Below are positions 12,527 to 22,923 of a stretch of DNA of 64,000 nt, piece by piece. Origin of the DNA: Henricia sp. BOLD:AAB3569 (Eukaryota > Echinodermata > Asteroidea > Spinulosida > Echinasteridae); the NCBI GenBank assembly GCA_037783545.1, contig JBBELK010000560.1, positions 62,001-126,000 of the forward strand, read 5' to 3'. Positions within the stretch are counted from its first letter, which is position 1. Each line of letters starts with the position of its first letter. A model generated the notes under the pieces. It ran no database searches. It worked only from the letters and a program-made list of their open reading frames with translations, and was not told the origin of the DNA. The position numbers and the translations under genes are program-made.

Positions 12527-13006
12527 GGGTGCACCCAAGTAAATAGTGCTCCCATAGGAACCAATGCTAAATGCCCCATTTTCAAAAATCATTTAAAAAT
12601 ACTCACAACTCTCTCAGCTTCTCAGGACAACAACTAGAATACTTATTGAAGTCTCATCTTTTCAATTATGTTCAATTTTATGAGGGTAATCGGTCACTTT
12701 TATTCCCTAATTTGCACTTGAAACAAAACTATCCCTGCAACAGTGAAAATTGCTAAACAGACCAGCGTCCATTTTGGAACAAAGGCACATACGCTACTGG
12801 GCAAAATAGGGCCACTTTTAGGAGCTACAGTGTCTAAAATGTTTGTAGTTGGAAGAAAAAATACCCCACATCGCGGCGATAGTCATATTCTACACAAGAC
12901 CACACTCGTTCAGCTCGCAATTCTCTCTAATAGAAAATAATTTGAGGGCATACAAAATATTCATGAGCTCAGCGCACGGATCTCTGCTATTTACTTGGGT
13001 GCACCC
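12527..13006. mobile_element. array module 5 (terminal)
   Basis: 480 bp. Its right end is followed by the GTAA target-site copy and unique sequence. Small differences near 12930-12975 match module 1 rather than modules 2-4, as expected if the two outer modules are the original ends. Confidence 0.8.
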
Positions 13007-13010
13007 GTAA

Positions 13011-13849
13011 CCGAAGTTTGCAAGCTTGATGGACTGCTACGTGGAATTGCACTGTAAATCATGTCGTCTTTAGTTTCTGTCATTTAATCTGCCAGGCTGA
13101 TTTATTTTTGGTACAGGCCTATTGGGGCTAGTTTTCTTTGTATTTGTGCCGAATATCACGCAAATCCACCTGTGCAGTGGTAATATTTTCCGCCCCAAAA
13201 TATCATCAAAATCGGCAGCTGGCAGGCGCCATCAACTACCTATATAGTCTTGATTCAAGATACCAATACGGGGATGACTGTACCAGTTGGCATAACAAAG
13301 CCTGCACCTACATGTATTAAGCGAAACTTGAATTTAAAACTAAAACCAAGAGTTAATAAATAACGTGCTTCGTGCCAAGAAGGGCGCTTTGCATGCATCA
13401 CATCACAATTTTTAAAGTTGCTGTCTGTTAATTTTTATTGACAATTCGGCACGTAAATTTGACACATTTTAACAAGCATAAAACAGGAACTGCTTGATGC
13501 ATTTTTGCAACAAAAGTATTTTTAATATCTGTTGCAACTTGTCTGTTGTGTGAAAATGGTTCTAACTAGAAACTAAAAATAAAATTTGAATTTTTATTCC
13601 AAGTCGCTACCCAGGCCATTGACTTAGTGGACGGAGTCTCAACTGCCAAAGTATGGTATTTTTTCCGTTGGGTTCTCACTGTGTATCGGGCCGAGTAGTA
13701 TAGAAAAGGGGGTTCCTGGGCCAACTAAATTGATCGTCAGTGTCGTTATCACTGGGCCAGAAACCCCGCCCTTTAATTAAAAATTTGATCTGAGTTGGGA
13801 TATTCTAAATTGATTTAAACAACTTTTATTTAAAATTATAATTATTATA
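13011..13849. other. no gene recognised
   Basis: AT-rich unique sequence between the array and the Polinton fragment. No supportable feature. Confidence 0.5.
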
Positions 13850-13862
13850 TATAAAATGGAAA

Positions 13863-14210
13863 GTGGACATAAGCCGACTGGTTATTCTAGATGGAACAAA
13901 AAAAAGTATCGCTAAATTTATTAGCGATGAAAACTTGCCGGCTGTAATAGACGTCGGTGAGAAAATTGGAACGAGAAGACAACTACTAAAAACGATTAAA
14001 CAATATGCGGATGAATTTAAAAATATTCGAGGTAAAACTGAACATAATCTGTGTTCGCTCATCGACAAGTATAAGGTCGAGGCCACGGATAAAAATAACA
14101 AGTATACGAAGGGGGATTATTTGGAGTCGATAAGAAATTACTGGCAACCTATATACAGCGGGGCCAAGCCAGTCGACTTTGATGGTGCAGTGCCTCGGGG
14201 GAATTGAGAT
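13863..14210 (+). pseudogene. unrecognised Polinton-side open frame
   Basis: A 114-codon Lys/Asp-rich open frame that precedes the PolB remnant in the same orientation and shares its base composition. I do not recognise a domain. It begins near the element's AT-rich left margin and ends with a stop 190 bp before the first PolB homology. It may be the decayed N-terminal part of PolB or a separate small gene. Confidence 0.35.
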
Positions 14211-14400
14211 TACGTCAATTTCTTCAAATACAACAAAAATAAAATTATAAAAAAAATGCTCTCAGTGATACTGAACAAACCAAATTATAATTTCCAGTTG
14301 GGCTTATGGGTAACTCTTAAACAAATTAAACGCGCAGGGGAAAATCGCATTCAGTACAAGCAATGAACTTGTTTTAAACAATAGCGACATTAGCAAGGCG

Positions 14401-17400
14401 TTGAATAGTAGTATAGGAAATTTAAAGGTGAAACTAGAAGAATTTCAGACGGAAAAGAGTGGGTGGTCTGTGTTTAAGCTAAACACGCTATACATAAACT
14501 TTACGGAGTACAGGCCGATCGGGGGAAGTTCTTACATAGAACTACCGAAATACATAAGAAATAAAAAGGCAGTCGTCAACGTGAAAAACGAAGACGACGA
14601 GTGTATACGCTGGTCTTTGAGAGCGGCTCTAGGAAAATTTTATGATAAAGTAAAAACAAGCGTAATGAGTGAACAAACGTATAAAATAAGGTACCACAGG
14701 ATAGAAATTTACAAAAAAGACGACGGTTTAAATTTTGGAGGCGTAACTTTTCCGACGCCCATAAGTCAAATACCCAAGATTAACAAAACAACTTAAACAT
14801 TAACGTGTTTGGATACGACGAAAAGAACGGCATATACCCGCTATACGAGTCGGGCGAGGTAATTAACTTCATGCTATACTCTAACGGCGGCAAAAACCAC
14901 TACTGCTGGATCAAAATTCTAAACAAATTATTTTTTAGTGAGACCAAGCATAAAGAAAAGAAATACTTTTGCGTTAGATGCCTGCAGCATTTCAGCAGTC
15001 AAATGATATTTGACAAACACAAAATTGACCGTTCGGGGGTTAAACAAGGCCAGCAGAATAGTCAGGCCGTCTACGGAACTAGACAGATATAACCGTACAC
15101 GAGACGTTATACAAATTTAAAAACACGCAGCATAAGATGCCAACGCCTTTTGTTATTTATGCAGATTTTGAATCGCTGATAGTACCCCACAAAGAAAAAG
15201 CGGACAACGCTACCATCAAAACTCAAAAACACGTGGCTTGCGGGTGGTCGTACGCGGTAGTCAGATGCGACGGACATCTAGTGAGTAAACAATATTATAG
15301 GGACGAAAACGCGGTTGAAAAATTGCTCAAATTTACAAATGGAGGAAGCCGCTATAAACAAACTTTTTGAAAAGGAAAATGCGCAAAACATGATTTATAC
15401 AAAATCAGACGAGGCTAAATTTAACGATTCAAAACATTGTTGGATTTGTGAGTATTCAATCAGAAACCAAGACCCGTCAAAATGTACTTGCAAGTTACCT
15501 AAACCAAAGAAAAGACAGAGAAATCGTAAAGAAGTCTGCTTGTGCGAAAATTGCCAAAAAGAGACTCAGTCTTCCTCGAAGGTGAGAGACCACTGCCATA
15601 TAACGGTCAAATTTAGGGGCTCTGCTCACAACGCTTGTAATCTGAAACTTTCCATCAAACCAAAAATAACTAAAATCCCAGTCTTCTTTCATAACTTAGA
15701 AAATTACGACGCTCATTTAATCATGCAGGGGATTTATGAATTTAGTGGCGACATTTTTTGCACACCAAAGACTTCAGAAAATACATTTCATTTTCTCTAG
15801 GGCAACTGAGATTTGTCGACTCGTTTCACTTTTTAGCGAGCTCTCTAGATAAGCTCAGTAAAATATGCCCTAGCGAGCAATTTAACCTGCTTAAAACTCT
15901 GGCTAAAGACGAAGAAAATTCAAGTTAATCTTGAAAAAAATTGTGTTTATCCTTACGAGTAAATGGATTATTTCGACAAATTTAAAGAGACTAAATTACC
16001 ACCAAAATCAAAATGTTATAGCAAGTTATAACAACAGTGGAGTATCTGACGAAGACTACATGCACGCTCAAAGAGCTTGGCGGGAATTTAAAATCTCTAA
16101 TATGGGAGAATATCACGAATTATATGTACAGACCGACACGTTATTGTTGGCGGACATTTTCCATAATTTTAGATCAACCTGTCTAGAGCACTACGGGCTA
16201 GACCCCGCCAATTACTTTACATCTCCAGGTCTCAGCTGGGACGCGCTGCTAAAACATTCAAAGACGCAACTAGAATTACTGACGGATGACGACATGTACC
16301 TATTTGTTGAACGCGGAAAAAGGGGCGAAATTTCTAGCGTTGGAGCTAAGAGATACGTCAGAGCAAACAACAAGTACTTGCAGGATTACGACGAAACAAA
16401 GCCGAGCGCGTTTATACAATATTTGTATGCCAATAACTTGTACGGGTAGGCAATGTCTCAACCGCTGCCGGTCGGCGACTTTAAATGGCTTACCGACAGA
16501 AAAATCAAATTATTTACCGAAGATGTACTAACACTTTTGGAAGCGAAATCTGAAAGAGGATACATTTTGGAAGTAGACTTGGAATATCCTAAGGAATTAT
16601 ACGACGAGCATAACGATTACTTGAACGTTCCTCAAGAGTGGTTTTCAGATTACCAACGACGACTAATCGAAATCAACGAGCTGTCGCCGCCCGACGTCGA
16701 TAAACTAACGTGCACTCTGAAAAATAGAACAAAATAAGTCGTTCATTATCAAACTCTTAAAACTGTATCTCAATTTCGGATTAAAGTTGACCAAGAATCA
16801 CATAATTTTATCTTTCAAGCAGGACGCATGGATGAAGTCGTACATCGACAAAAACACCCAGCTACGCAATGAATCAAAATCAGATTTTGAAAAAGACTTG
16901 TTTAAGCTGATGAATAATTCAGTCTTTGGCAAGACAATGGAAAACGTACGCAACCGTATGAAATCAGAGCTAGTCAGATTAGAAGACGAAAAGAAACTTT
17001 TGAAAATGTGCTCATTACCAAATTGTGAATCGACTACAGTCTTTGAAGACTGCAAACTGGCTATAGTAAACATGTACAAGACAAAGACGATTCTCGACAA
17101 GCCAATATATTGCGGAATGACGATATTAGGCTAGTCAAAAACGCTCATGTACGATTTGTATTACAACCATTTGAAGCGCAAGTACACAAATAATGTAAAC
17201 CTAGTGTACACTGCCACTGACAGCCTTCTCTTAGAAATTAAAACGGACGACGTATGCGCCGACATGAGCAAGTATAAGCACCTATACGACTTTTCAAATT
17301 ATCCAGAGGAGCACCAAATGTATGACAAAACTAATAAAAAGATAATAGGCAAATTTAAAGACGAGAACGCGGGCCAACATATAGAGGCGGTGTGCTTCAG

Positions 17401-17422
17401 ACCAAAAAGGCAAAGGTATTAA
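14401..17422 (+). pseudogene. Polinton/Maverick-type family B DNA polymerase, decayed
   Basis: Fragments in all three frames, in family order. The N-terminal region contains YIELPKYIRNKKAVVNVKN (14401-14796). A C2H2-like finger CVRCLQHF follows near 14975. Next come exonuclease motif YADFESL (15160-15180), an HNH/EndoVII-like Cys-His segment with VRDHCHI (15430-15640) and FFHNLENYDAHLI near 15690. The palm region starts at 15931, motif B KLMNNSVFGKTMENVR lies near 16910, and motif C is near 17207. A TAG at 16447-16449 ends the motif A frame. In motif A the expected Asp is Tyr (codon 16426-16428), and in motif C the expected DTD reads ATD (Ala codon 17213-17215). The enzyme of this family replicates the element by protein priming; this copy cannot be active. 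Confidence 0.88.
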
Positions 17423-17589
17423 AAGGGTAGTGGTGAAAGACAACCTGACGTTAAATTTGTACAATAAATCTCTATTTAATTCTACTCTGGTTTACAGAAA
17501 ACAGTGAAAAACATCAAATATATTCGATCATGCAGAATAAATTGGCTATTTCACCGCTGGATACCAAGAGATACATTTTGGACGACGGC

Positions 17590-18135
17590 ATAAACACTCA
17601 CGCGTACGGACATTATTTGACGGACGGAGGCAGCTCCGTGTCTGTGGGTGCGACTTGAAGCTATTGTCTAACAAAGGATCACTTTGGGGCGGGGCCGTTT
17701 AAATAATACAAGATTGACTGTCCGCTCACGCGTACAGACATTAGGGACCTATAGAAATGATACGCGTACGGGAAACGTATGCGGTCCGAGAAAATCGTGT
17801 GGTTGTATCACAATTTTGCGTGTTTATTCAAGAAATGAGCGCATGAGTACATGACCATATTGATGTGAAATTCTCATTACTTGTGTTTTTTCAGATTAAT
17901 GCCTACGCAAAATCGTGATACAACCACCCGTTTTTTCCGAGCCGCATATGTTTCCCGTACGCGTATAATTTCTAATGGTCCCTACTATTTGACGGACGGA
18001 GGCGGCTCCGCGTCTGTGGGTGTGCACGCGCGTACGGACATTATTTGACGGACGGTGGCAGCTCCGTGTCTGTGGGTGTGCACGCGCGTGCGGACATTAT
18101 TTGACGGACGGAGGCAGCTCCGTATCTGCGGGCAC
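17590..18135. repeat. GC-rich ~55-60-bp repeat inside the Polinton fragment
   Basis: Four related copies of a block containing gacattatttgacggacgg and ggcagctccgtgtctgtggg, at about 17605-17655, 17985-18030, 18035-18085 and 18090-18135. Two are followed by a shared tail (acctgaagct... ggggc). They lie between the polymerase and integrase remnants. The first copy is separated from the rest by a MITE. Confidence 0.8.
17744..17982. mobile_element. 239-bp MITE in the Polinton repeat
   Basis: Inverted ends of about 80 bp: 17744-17822 and 17905-17982 pair with few mismatches. The element begins GGGACC and ends GGTCCC, flanked by TA on both sides (17742-17743, 17983-17984), the pattern of Tc1/mariner-type MITEs. 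The surrounding GC-rich repeat unit is interrupted at gacat...ctatttgacgg. Non-coding. Confidence 0.8.
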
Positions 18136-18182
18136 GACCTGAAGCTCGTGTCGCACAAAAGACCTCTTTGGCGCGGGGTCGT

Positions 18183-18686
18183 TTAAATAATATAAAATTG
18201 GCTGTCCGCGAGCGTGGGTGTACTCTTTGGCGGTATAAACGTATGAAGGCTCCATATAGGATCGGTCGCCCGCCTCTTTTCACCACTCTCTGATTCGCCC
18301 GGCTGATACATATACCTGACTAAATCTCTACCTATTTTTAACGGCATCTCTTTAACGCCGGGAGCAGAGGGTGTTTGTTCGACTCGCTTTAATTTAATGG
18401 CGTCTGCGGGTTTCTTTTTAATCAAGCGCGTTTCTTCGTCGTTCATAGCTTTGATGTCGTCCGGTAGTCTCTTTACCCACTCTTTATTTCTCGACTTTGG
18501 GTCGAGCATTTCTTCAGAGTATTGGTGACCGAATAATACTTCAGCCAATGACCTATTAAATCGCTCTACTATACCCTGGGCTCGGTGTAATCCGGGTATA
18601 CTGCGTTGTACTTTCGCATCATTTTTACTCATGAGCGCGCTAAAACTACCCATAAATTCGTTCATGTCGTTAATTCGTTCAAACAC
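18183..18686 (-). pseudogene. Polinton retroviral-like integrase, C-terminal half
   Basis: A 167-codon open frame with the typical end of Polinton integrases: GIVERFNRSLAEVLFGHQYS follows the expected catalytic-glutamate position of an rve core, and the C-terminal part has VRYMYQPGE and RRATDPIWSLH, a chromo/SH3-like tail. The N-terminal zinc domain and the first catalytic aspartates are missing from the reading frame. It is transcribed opposite to PolB, as in many Polintons. Integrase inserts the linear element into host DNA; this truncated copy cannot. Confidence 0.82.
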
Positions 18687-18721
18687 GTTAATCCAAAGTC
18701 GTTCATGGTAATTTATTTAAT

Positions 18722-19149
18722 TTAGATATATTTGTAAATCAAAAATGTCAGTAAACCCAGACCGGCCACGATAAATACTATCTCTCCATCTTTTACGTTC
18801 TCCGGCTTGGTATAAAAGTCGGTCAATCTAGGCTTGCGAGCTAATCCTACCGGCATTCCTTTATATTCGCCAGTGACCTTGTTGTATTCATACACCGCCT
18901 CATCGACGTCGCTGAAAGTATGACGAGCGTGGGCTTCCTTTTTGAGCCGGTCGTTTAAGTAATCGAAATAAACGCTTTTCTTCAAATTGTTGCTTAGCGG
19001 TGCACGGTAAGTTGTTCTAACGCTGAATCGTGTCGTTTACGTTCTTTGTTGTCTTTCTTTCCGACTTTAGAAAACATAAAATTTAATCCTGTGAACGCAA
19101 TATCGTTCACTATAGCCTCGCCAACCATCATCGCTATCGCCGTAGCCAT
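18722..19149 (-). pseudogene. Polinton small membrane protein, frameshifted
   Basis: Two abutting frames form one gene. The N-terminal part starts at ATG 19149 and contains IVNDIAFTGLNFMFSKVGKK and ERKRHDSALEQL, ending in a stop at 18996-18994. The C-terminal part (18985-18722) contains FSDVDEAVYEYNKVTGEY and ends in one hydrophobic helix, IVFIVAGLGLLTFLIYKYI. I recognise this as a conserved small protein of invertebrate Polinton-type elements; its job is not known to me. It is divergent from the capsid gene, with both starting near 19150-19215. Confidence 0.65.
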
Positions 19150-19214
19150 TTTAATTAAAGCGATAACAATTTAAATATAAAATTATCAGTTTTATATAAT
19201 ATAATAAAATAAAG

Positions 19215-19851
19215 ATGAATAAGCACTTTGGAAAGAAAATTGACCCTTACAAAGAAATCAAAAACCCAAATTATATTAAAGGTCAGATAAGGTTAATTTG
19301 CTCCAAGGTATCTGCCGAGACCGCGAGTGCCGGCAGTACTTTTAATCTCGATTTTCCAAAATTGACAAATGACGACGTGTTGATTCCAGGCACGGCATTG
19401 TTGATATTTAGAATAGTATTAAATAGCGACTCTTTACAACAACGTGTCTCGCAATATCGTAAAGCAGATGCGAATTTCAGTTAACGGAAACGAGATTTAC
19501 AACTTAGACGATTACGACGTCTACCAGTCTTATAAAGATCACTGGATATCCTCTCATTACGAAGATAATTTGAGTCTATTTGGCATTGAAAAGGAAAATA
19601 TAACCAAACTAAGGCTAGAAGCCGGTGACGCGGTAAGTACAAACAAGGGCGACGTGGCGGTGGCAAACACTTGCGGCAAGTTTGACGCCATTCCGTTAGA
19701 CATTGGAATTTTAACCGACCATCATCCGTTTTATCTGAGCGGATTAGAGGGTAAATTGTCGTTTGCCATAAAGTGGAACGATCACTCAAAAGTCGTAAAG
19801 TCTACCGACGACAGCGCGACTTACAAGACTAATGACGTCGTCAAATGGTAG
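19215..19851 (+). pseudogene. Polinton major capsid protein, N-terminal part, frameshifted
   Basis: Two overlapping frames (19215-19484 and 19444-19851) together resemble the first half of the double jelly-roll capsid protein of Polinton/adintovirus-type elements. Landmarks are SAGSTFNLDFPKL, VLIPGTALLIFRI and MRISVNGNEIYNLDDYDVY. One frameshift lies near 19445-19480. Homology stops abruptly at 19851, where an unrelated tRNA-like sequence begins, so more than half of the gene is gone. No packaging ATPase, protease or minor capsid gene is seen in the window. Confidence 0.7.
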
Positions 19852-19902
19852 GGCGTCTGCACGTTAAGCATAAGGTCTGCGGTTCGAATCCCGGTGGAGC
19901 AA
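19842..19902 (+). tRNA. truncated tRNA-like sequence (SINE head or tRNA relic)
   Basis: The sequence tggtagggcgtctgc resembles an A box, and ggttcgaatcc is a canonical B box, followed by an acceptor-like ending ggagca. The 5' acceptor strand is absent and the T stem pairs poorly, so this is not a functional tRNA. It sits exactly at the break of the Polinton capsid gene. It could be the head of a tRNA-derived SINE or a tRNA pseudogene. Confidence 0.4.
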
Positions 19903-20249
19903 AGTTGCTTTTCACTGCATCATTTCCCAAACTCATATGGATTTGTCCACATTTGTATCGAATTAATTCACCCCGGCGGTCCCTGGGTAATAATCCCTAA
20001 AAATAATCCTTTAATCATACTAAAACAGCATGCTTCCCTAATACTAATAGAGACTGGAGTCACTTGTGCATGATTTGTGTACCAGCAAAATTCAGAACGG
20101 TATTTTGTTCGGGCTTATTAGGCTTTTATTTTGCCATAATATCATCTAGGCCTACTAGTCCAAATATTTAAAAAAAAGTGCAGTCGACGTTACTCAAACT
20201 ATGTGAACTTTAATAATATGAAAAGGGATTAGGCCTATTTCCACTAGAA
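19903..20249. other. no gene recognised
   Basis: Non-coding, possibly the body of a SINE following the tRNA-like head, but no 3' tail repeat is seen. Confidence 0.4.
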
Positions 20250-20274
20250 GCCTATTGATAAAACTGTCCTGGAC

Positions 20275-21345
20275 AACTTTGCAATCGAGGTGGCCTGCGT
20301 CTATATAAGTTCATCAGTAATTCCTTGGAAGTCGTCAGTGCAGTGGCTCCTGAAGATCGTGCGAAGGGCATCAATGATCTTAATCTTCGGTCCGAGTCCT
20401 TACCTGTCAAAAGAGCCCTCTGAATCGAGTGGTGCATTGGATCGGATACTTTCCAATTCCGCGTTACCCTAAAAGTCCTATCCACAGTCTGCTCTGTTTA
20501 TGATCCGTTGTGACTGGTGGCACCCGTCGTACTTGTAGGAAAACACATTTTACAGAGCCTCTGCAAAGACAAAGTTGGCTGGGATGACCCACTTCCAGAT
20601 CCATTAAGATCGCGTTGGGAGCAATGGCGAAGCAGTCTAATTCATCTCCAGAGCCTGAAAGTCCCAAGATGTTTACGGCCAGATGACTTAAGAGAATTGA
20701 AATCCGTCGAAGTTCACCATTTCTTGGATGCTAGCAACAGTGGGTATGCACAGTGTTCCTACCTGCGACTTCAGAATCGTGAGTCCATTGCGTCTTGTTG
20801 ATGGGCAAGTGTAGAGTCTTCCCACTGAAGGCTGTCACCATCCCTAGCTTAGAACCGAACGCAGCAGTTGTGTCGGTGCGAGTGAGTGCTCTGCTACGGA
20901 GAGAGATCGACTAATACATCGAAGTATTACGAATACATCGATGTGTTTTGGACAGACAGTCAAGTTGTCTTTGGATATATTGCCAAAGCTGCCGTATATT
21001 CCATGTCTTTGTGGCAAACATGGTGCAGAGAATCAGGGACCATACGGAGCCATCACAGTGGAGGCATGTACGCTTCCACTTCATCTATAATTGCGTTAAG
21101 TGTAGGAAGCTGTACAAACCAGTTCAAGAACAGAATATGGCAAACCTACCAATAGATAGACTTCCATCTGCGCCGCCCTTTTTTTCGCCTGCATGGGGTC
21201 CCGAGCAATCCACATTCAGACTACAACTTTGCTCAGTACCTTTATCAGTGCATTGCGTATATTTGTCGCCATTCGAGGACCAATAAGACAACTGAGATGC
21301 GACCAAGGTACCAATTTTGTTGGGACGCGGTCGGAGCTCGATGAA
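20275..21345 (+). pseudogene. BEL/Pao pol relic (family 1)
   Basis: Frameshifted remains in pol order. RT thumb-side sequence lies near 20300-20510 (AVAPEDRAKGINDLNLRSES and VCSVYDP in shifting frames). The connection/RNase H region follows at 20517-20800 (GWDDPLPDPLRSRWEQW, VEVHHFLDASNSGYAQCSY) and 20930-21060 (WTDSQVVFGYI, HVFVANMVQRIRDH, QWRHV). An integrase-core piece is at 21193-21345 (SRAIHIQTTTL, LRCDQGTNFVGTRSELDEA). The segment between RNase H and integrase core is largely deleted. Sequence differs clearly from the next BEL element, so it is a separate family. Confidence 0.8.
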
Positions 21346-22057
21346 GCTGTAAAGGAAATGGATACTGATTGTTACAGGCTCTCCACTACATTTTTGTGGC
21401 CGTACATTTTACCATGTAACACCGAAATCATTTTTGTGTGGAGGTCAATATTTTCTGCCGCACCTGGCTTTACATGTGGACTACCCACTGTGTTTTAGTA
21501 TATGGCTCAGTGCGTGCAGTGGTATTGCAGTTTCATGTACATGGAGTTTTACACATGTTTGGAGCTCACGTTTTTTGGGACTAATTACTGCATACTTTCA
21601 GCGTTTCTTTGATCAATACTTCGGGGAAAGACGATGTTTTAGGAAGCCTACCTGACGTCTCTCTGCATGTTTGTCGATACATTTAGCCTGTGCTCATCAA
21701 AGTCGTGAGTTTCTTTGGTTGCTCCATTATTTATAAGTGCAAACATTTATGAATATTTGAACTGCGGGCCATCCTGAGATTTCAACTGCATTCAAGTTCA
21801 TACACCTTGGACGAACACTTGATTCCCATGTTCGTGGACTCTCCAAGTTATCGAACTCAAATGTATGAACTCTGAACTGTGCATACACATGATTGACTGA
21901 TTAGTTTGTGTGATTGTTGTGTAATTATTGATTGCTAAATTTGTGTAAACTAATTTACTTGTTGCAAGGCCTTGCTATAATTACTGCACATAACAGTTAC
22001 GTGTTGATCATAACTGCATTGCTATTTACCTGTTTTTGTTGTAGCTTGATTTACAAC
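21346..22057. other. region upstream of BEL element 2; LTR not identified
   Basis: An LTR or leader should lie here, but no match to sequence downstream of 27485 is visible. No gene recognised. An open frame beginning at 21932 runs into gag, but its first 42 residues are hydrophobic and uncharacteristic. Confidence 0.4.
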
Positions 22058-22915
22058 ATGTCATTTTTAAATGCCAGTAAATCCAGCAAAGCTGGTACCA
22101 TTTATAGTACAGTCAGCAGTGCCAGACTAAAGGCAGCCATTGCGTTAGCGAGTCTAAGGGCGGAAGCTTCAGGTGTAGCAGTTACAAGAGCCATTGAAGA
22201 AGATGAATTCAGACTTCAACAACGTAAGCGAGACTGCAAACTTCAGCTGGAAATTGCCAAGGCTGAGGCCGAGCAAAGGGCTCTGGAAGATTTTGAGGAA
22301 GAATTTCCACATCAGCACCAGCAAGGGTTAAGCTTAGATGGGTCAATAGCTGCAGAGAAGGTAAACCAGTGGTTAGCTGGTACTCCGCAGCCATCTGCTC
22401 CAATACAACCCTCGTTGCCCACTCCAGTGCCCATTCCAGTGCCAGGCCCGTCGCCTGTCCCAGTGCAATCTTCATTGCTTATTCCAGTGCAACACCCACC
22501 GCCCGTCACCATGCAGCCTTTGTCGCCCTTACCAGTGCATCCGTCACTGCCCATAGCAACTATGCCTTTGCAACGTGAGATGATTGACACGCTTCTCCTG
22601 CCCAAGTGTGAACTTGCCAAGTTCTGTGGTGATCCGCTCGACTATTGGATCTTTACATCTAGTTTTGATGCAGCCGTTGGGAACAGTAACGTTGGTGCCA
22701 GTGCCAAGTTAAACCGCCTTTTCCAGTACTGTGAAGGAGAGGCACTGGCAGTCATCCGATGTTGTGCTGTTATGCAACCTGACGAGGGCTACATAAAGGC
22801 GAGAGAATTGCTACGGGAGCGTTTCGGCAACGACTACATGATTTCAGAAACCTGGGTCAGCAAACTGAGGGCCCACGTATCCAGCCAGGGGAACGCCGAG
22901 GTATCTAGAAGTTAG
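22058..22915 (+). pseudogene. BEL/Pao element 2: Gag N-terminal part
   Basis: Start chosen at ATG 22058 because the residues before it are unlike Gag. The first ~110 residues form an Ala/Glu/Arg-rich helix, probably coiled-coil, then a Pro/Val repeat (about 130-190), then a DUF1759-like Gag domain with LPKCELAKFCGDPLDYWIF and RERFGNDYMI. The frame ends at 22913-22915, just before an indel; homology resumes in another frame at about 22924. Gag would form the particle core. Confidence 0.82.
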
Positions 22916-22923
22916 CTGACGAT

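Larger units (their letters stand above)
6780..13006. mobile_element. composite array: five TIR modules and four spacers
   Basis: A unit of about 1.40-1.46 kb is repeated head to tail. Each unit is a ~480-bp module that begins GGGTGCACCCAAGTAAATAG (or a close variant) and ends with its inverted form, followed by a 957-984-bp spacer. The array starts and ends with a module, not a spacer, and the outermost ends are flanked by GTAA on both sides (6776-6779 and 13007-13010). That is what a single transposition event with a 4-bp target duplication would leave. Units are nearly identical, differing mainly in homopolymer length. No transposase is encoded; superfamily unknown. Alternative: unequal exchange between pre-existing copies. 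Confidence 0.8.

Noticed and set aside
13863..14101. Reverse-strand hydrophobic open frame opposite the first Polinton frame (13826-14101)
   Set aside because: Shadow of the Lys/Asp-rich forward frame; Leu/Ser-rich composition follows from the complement.
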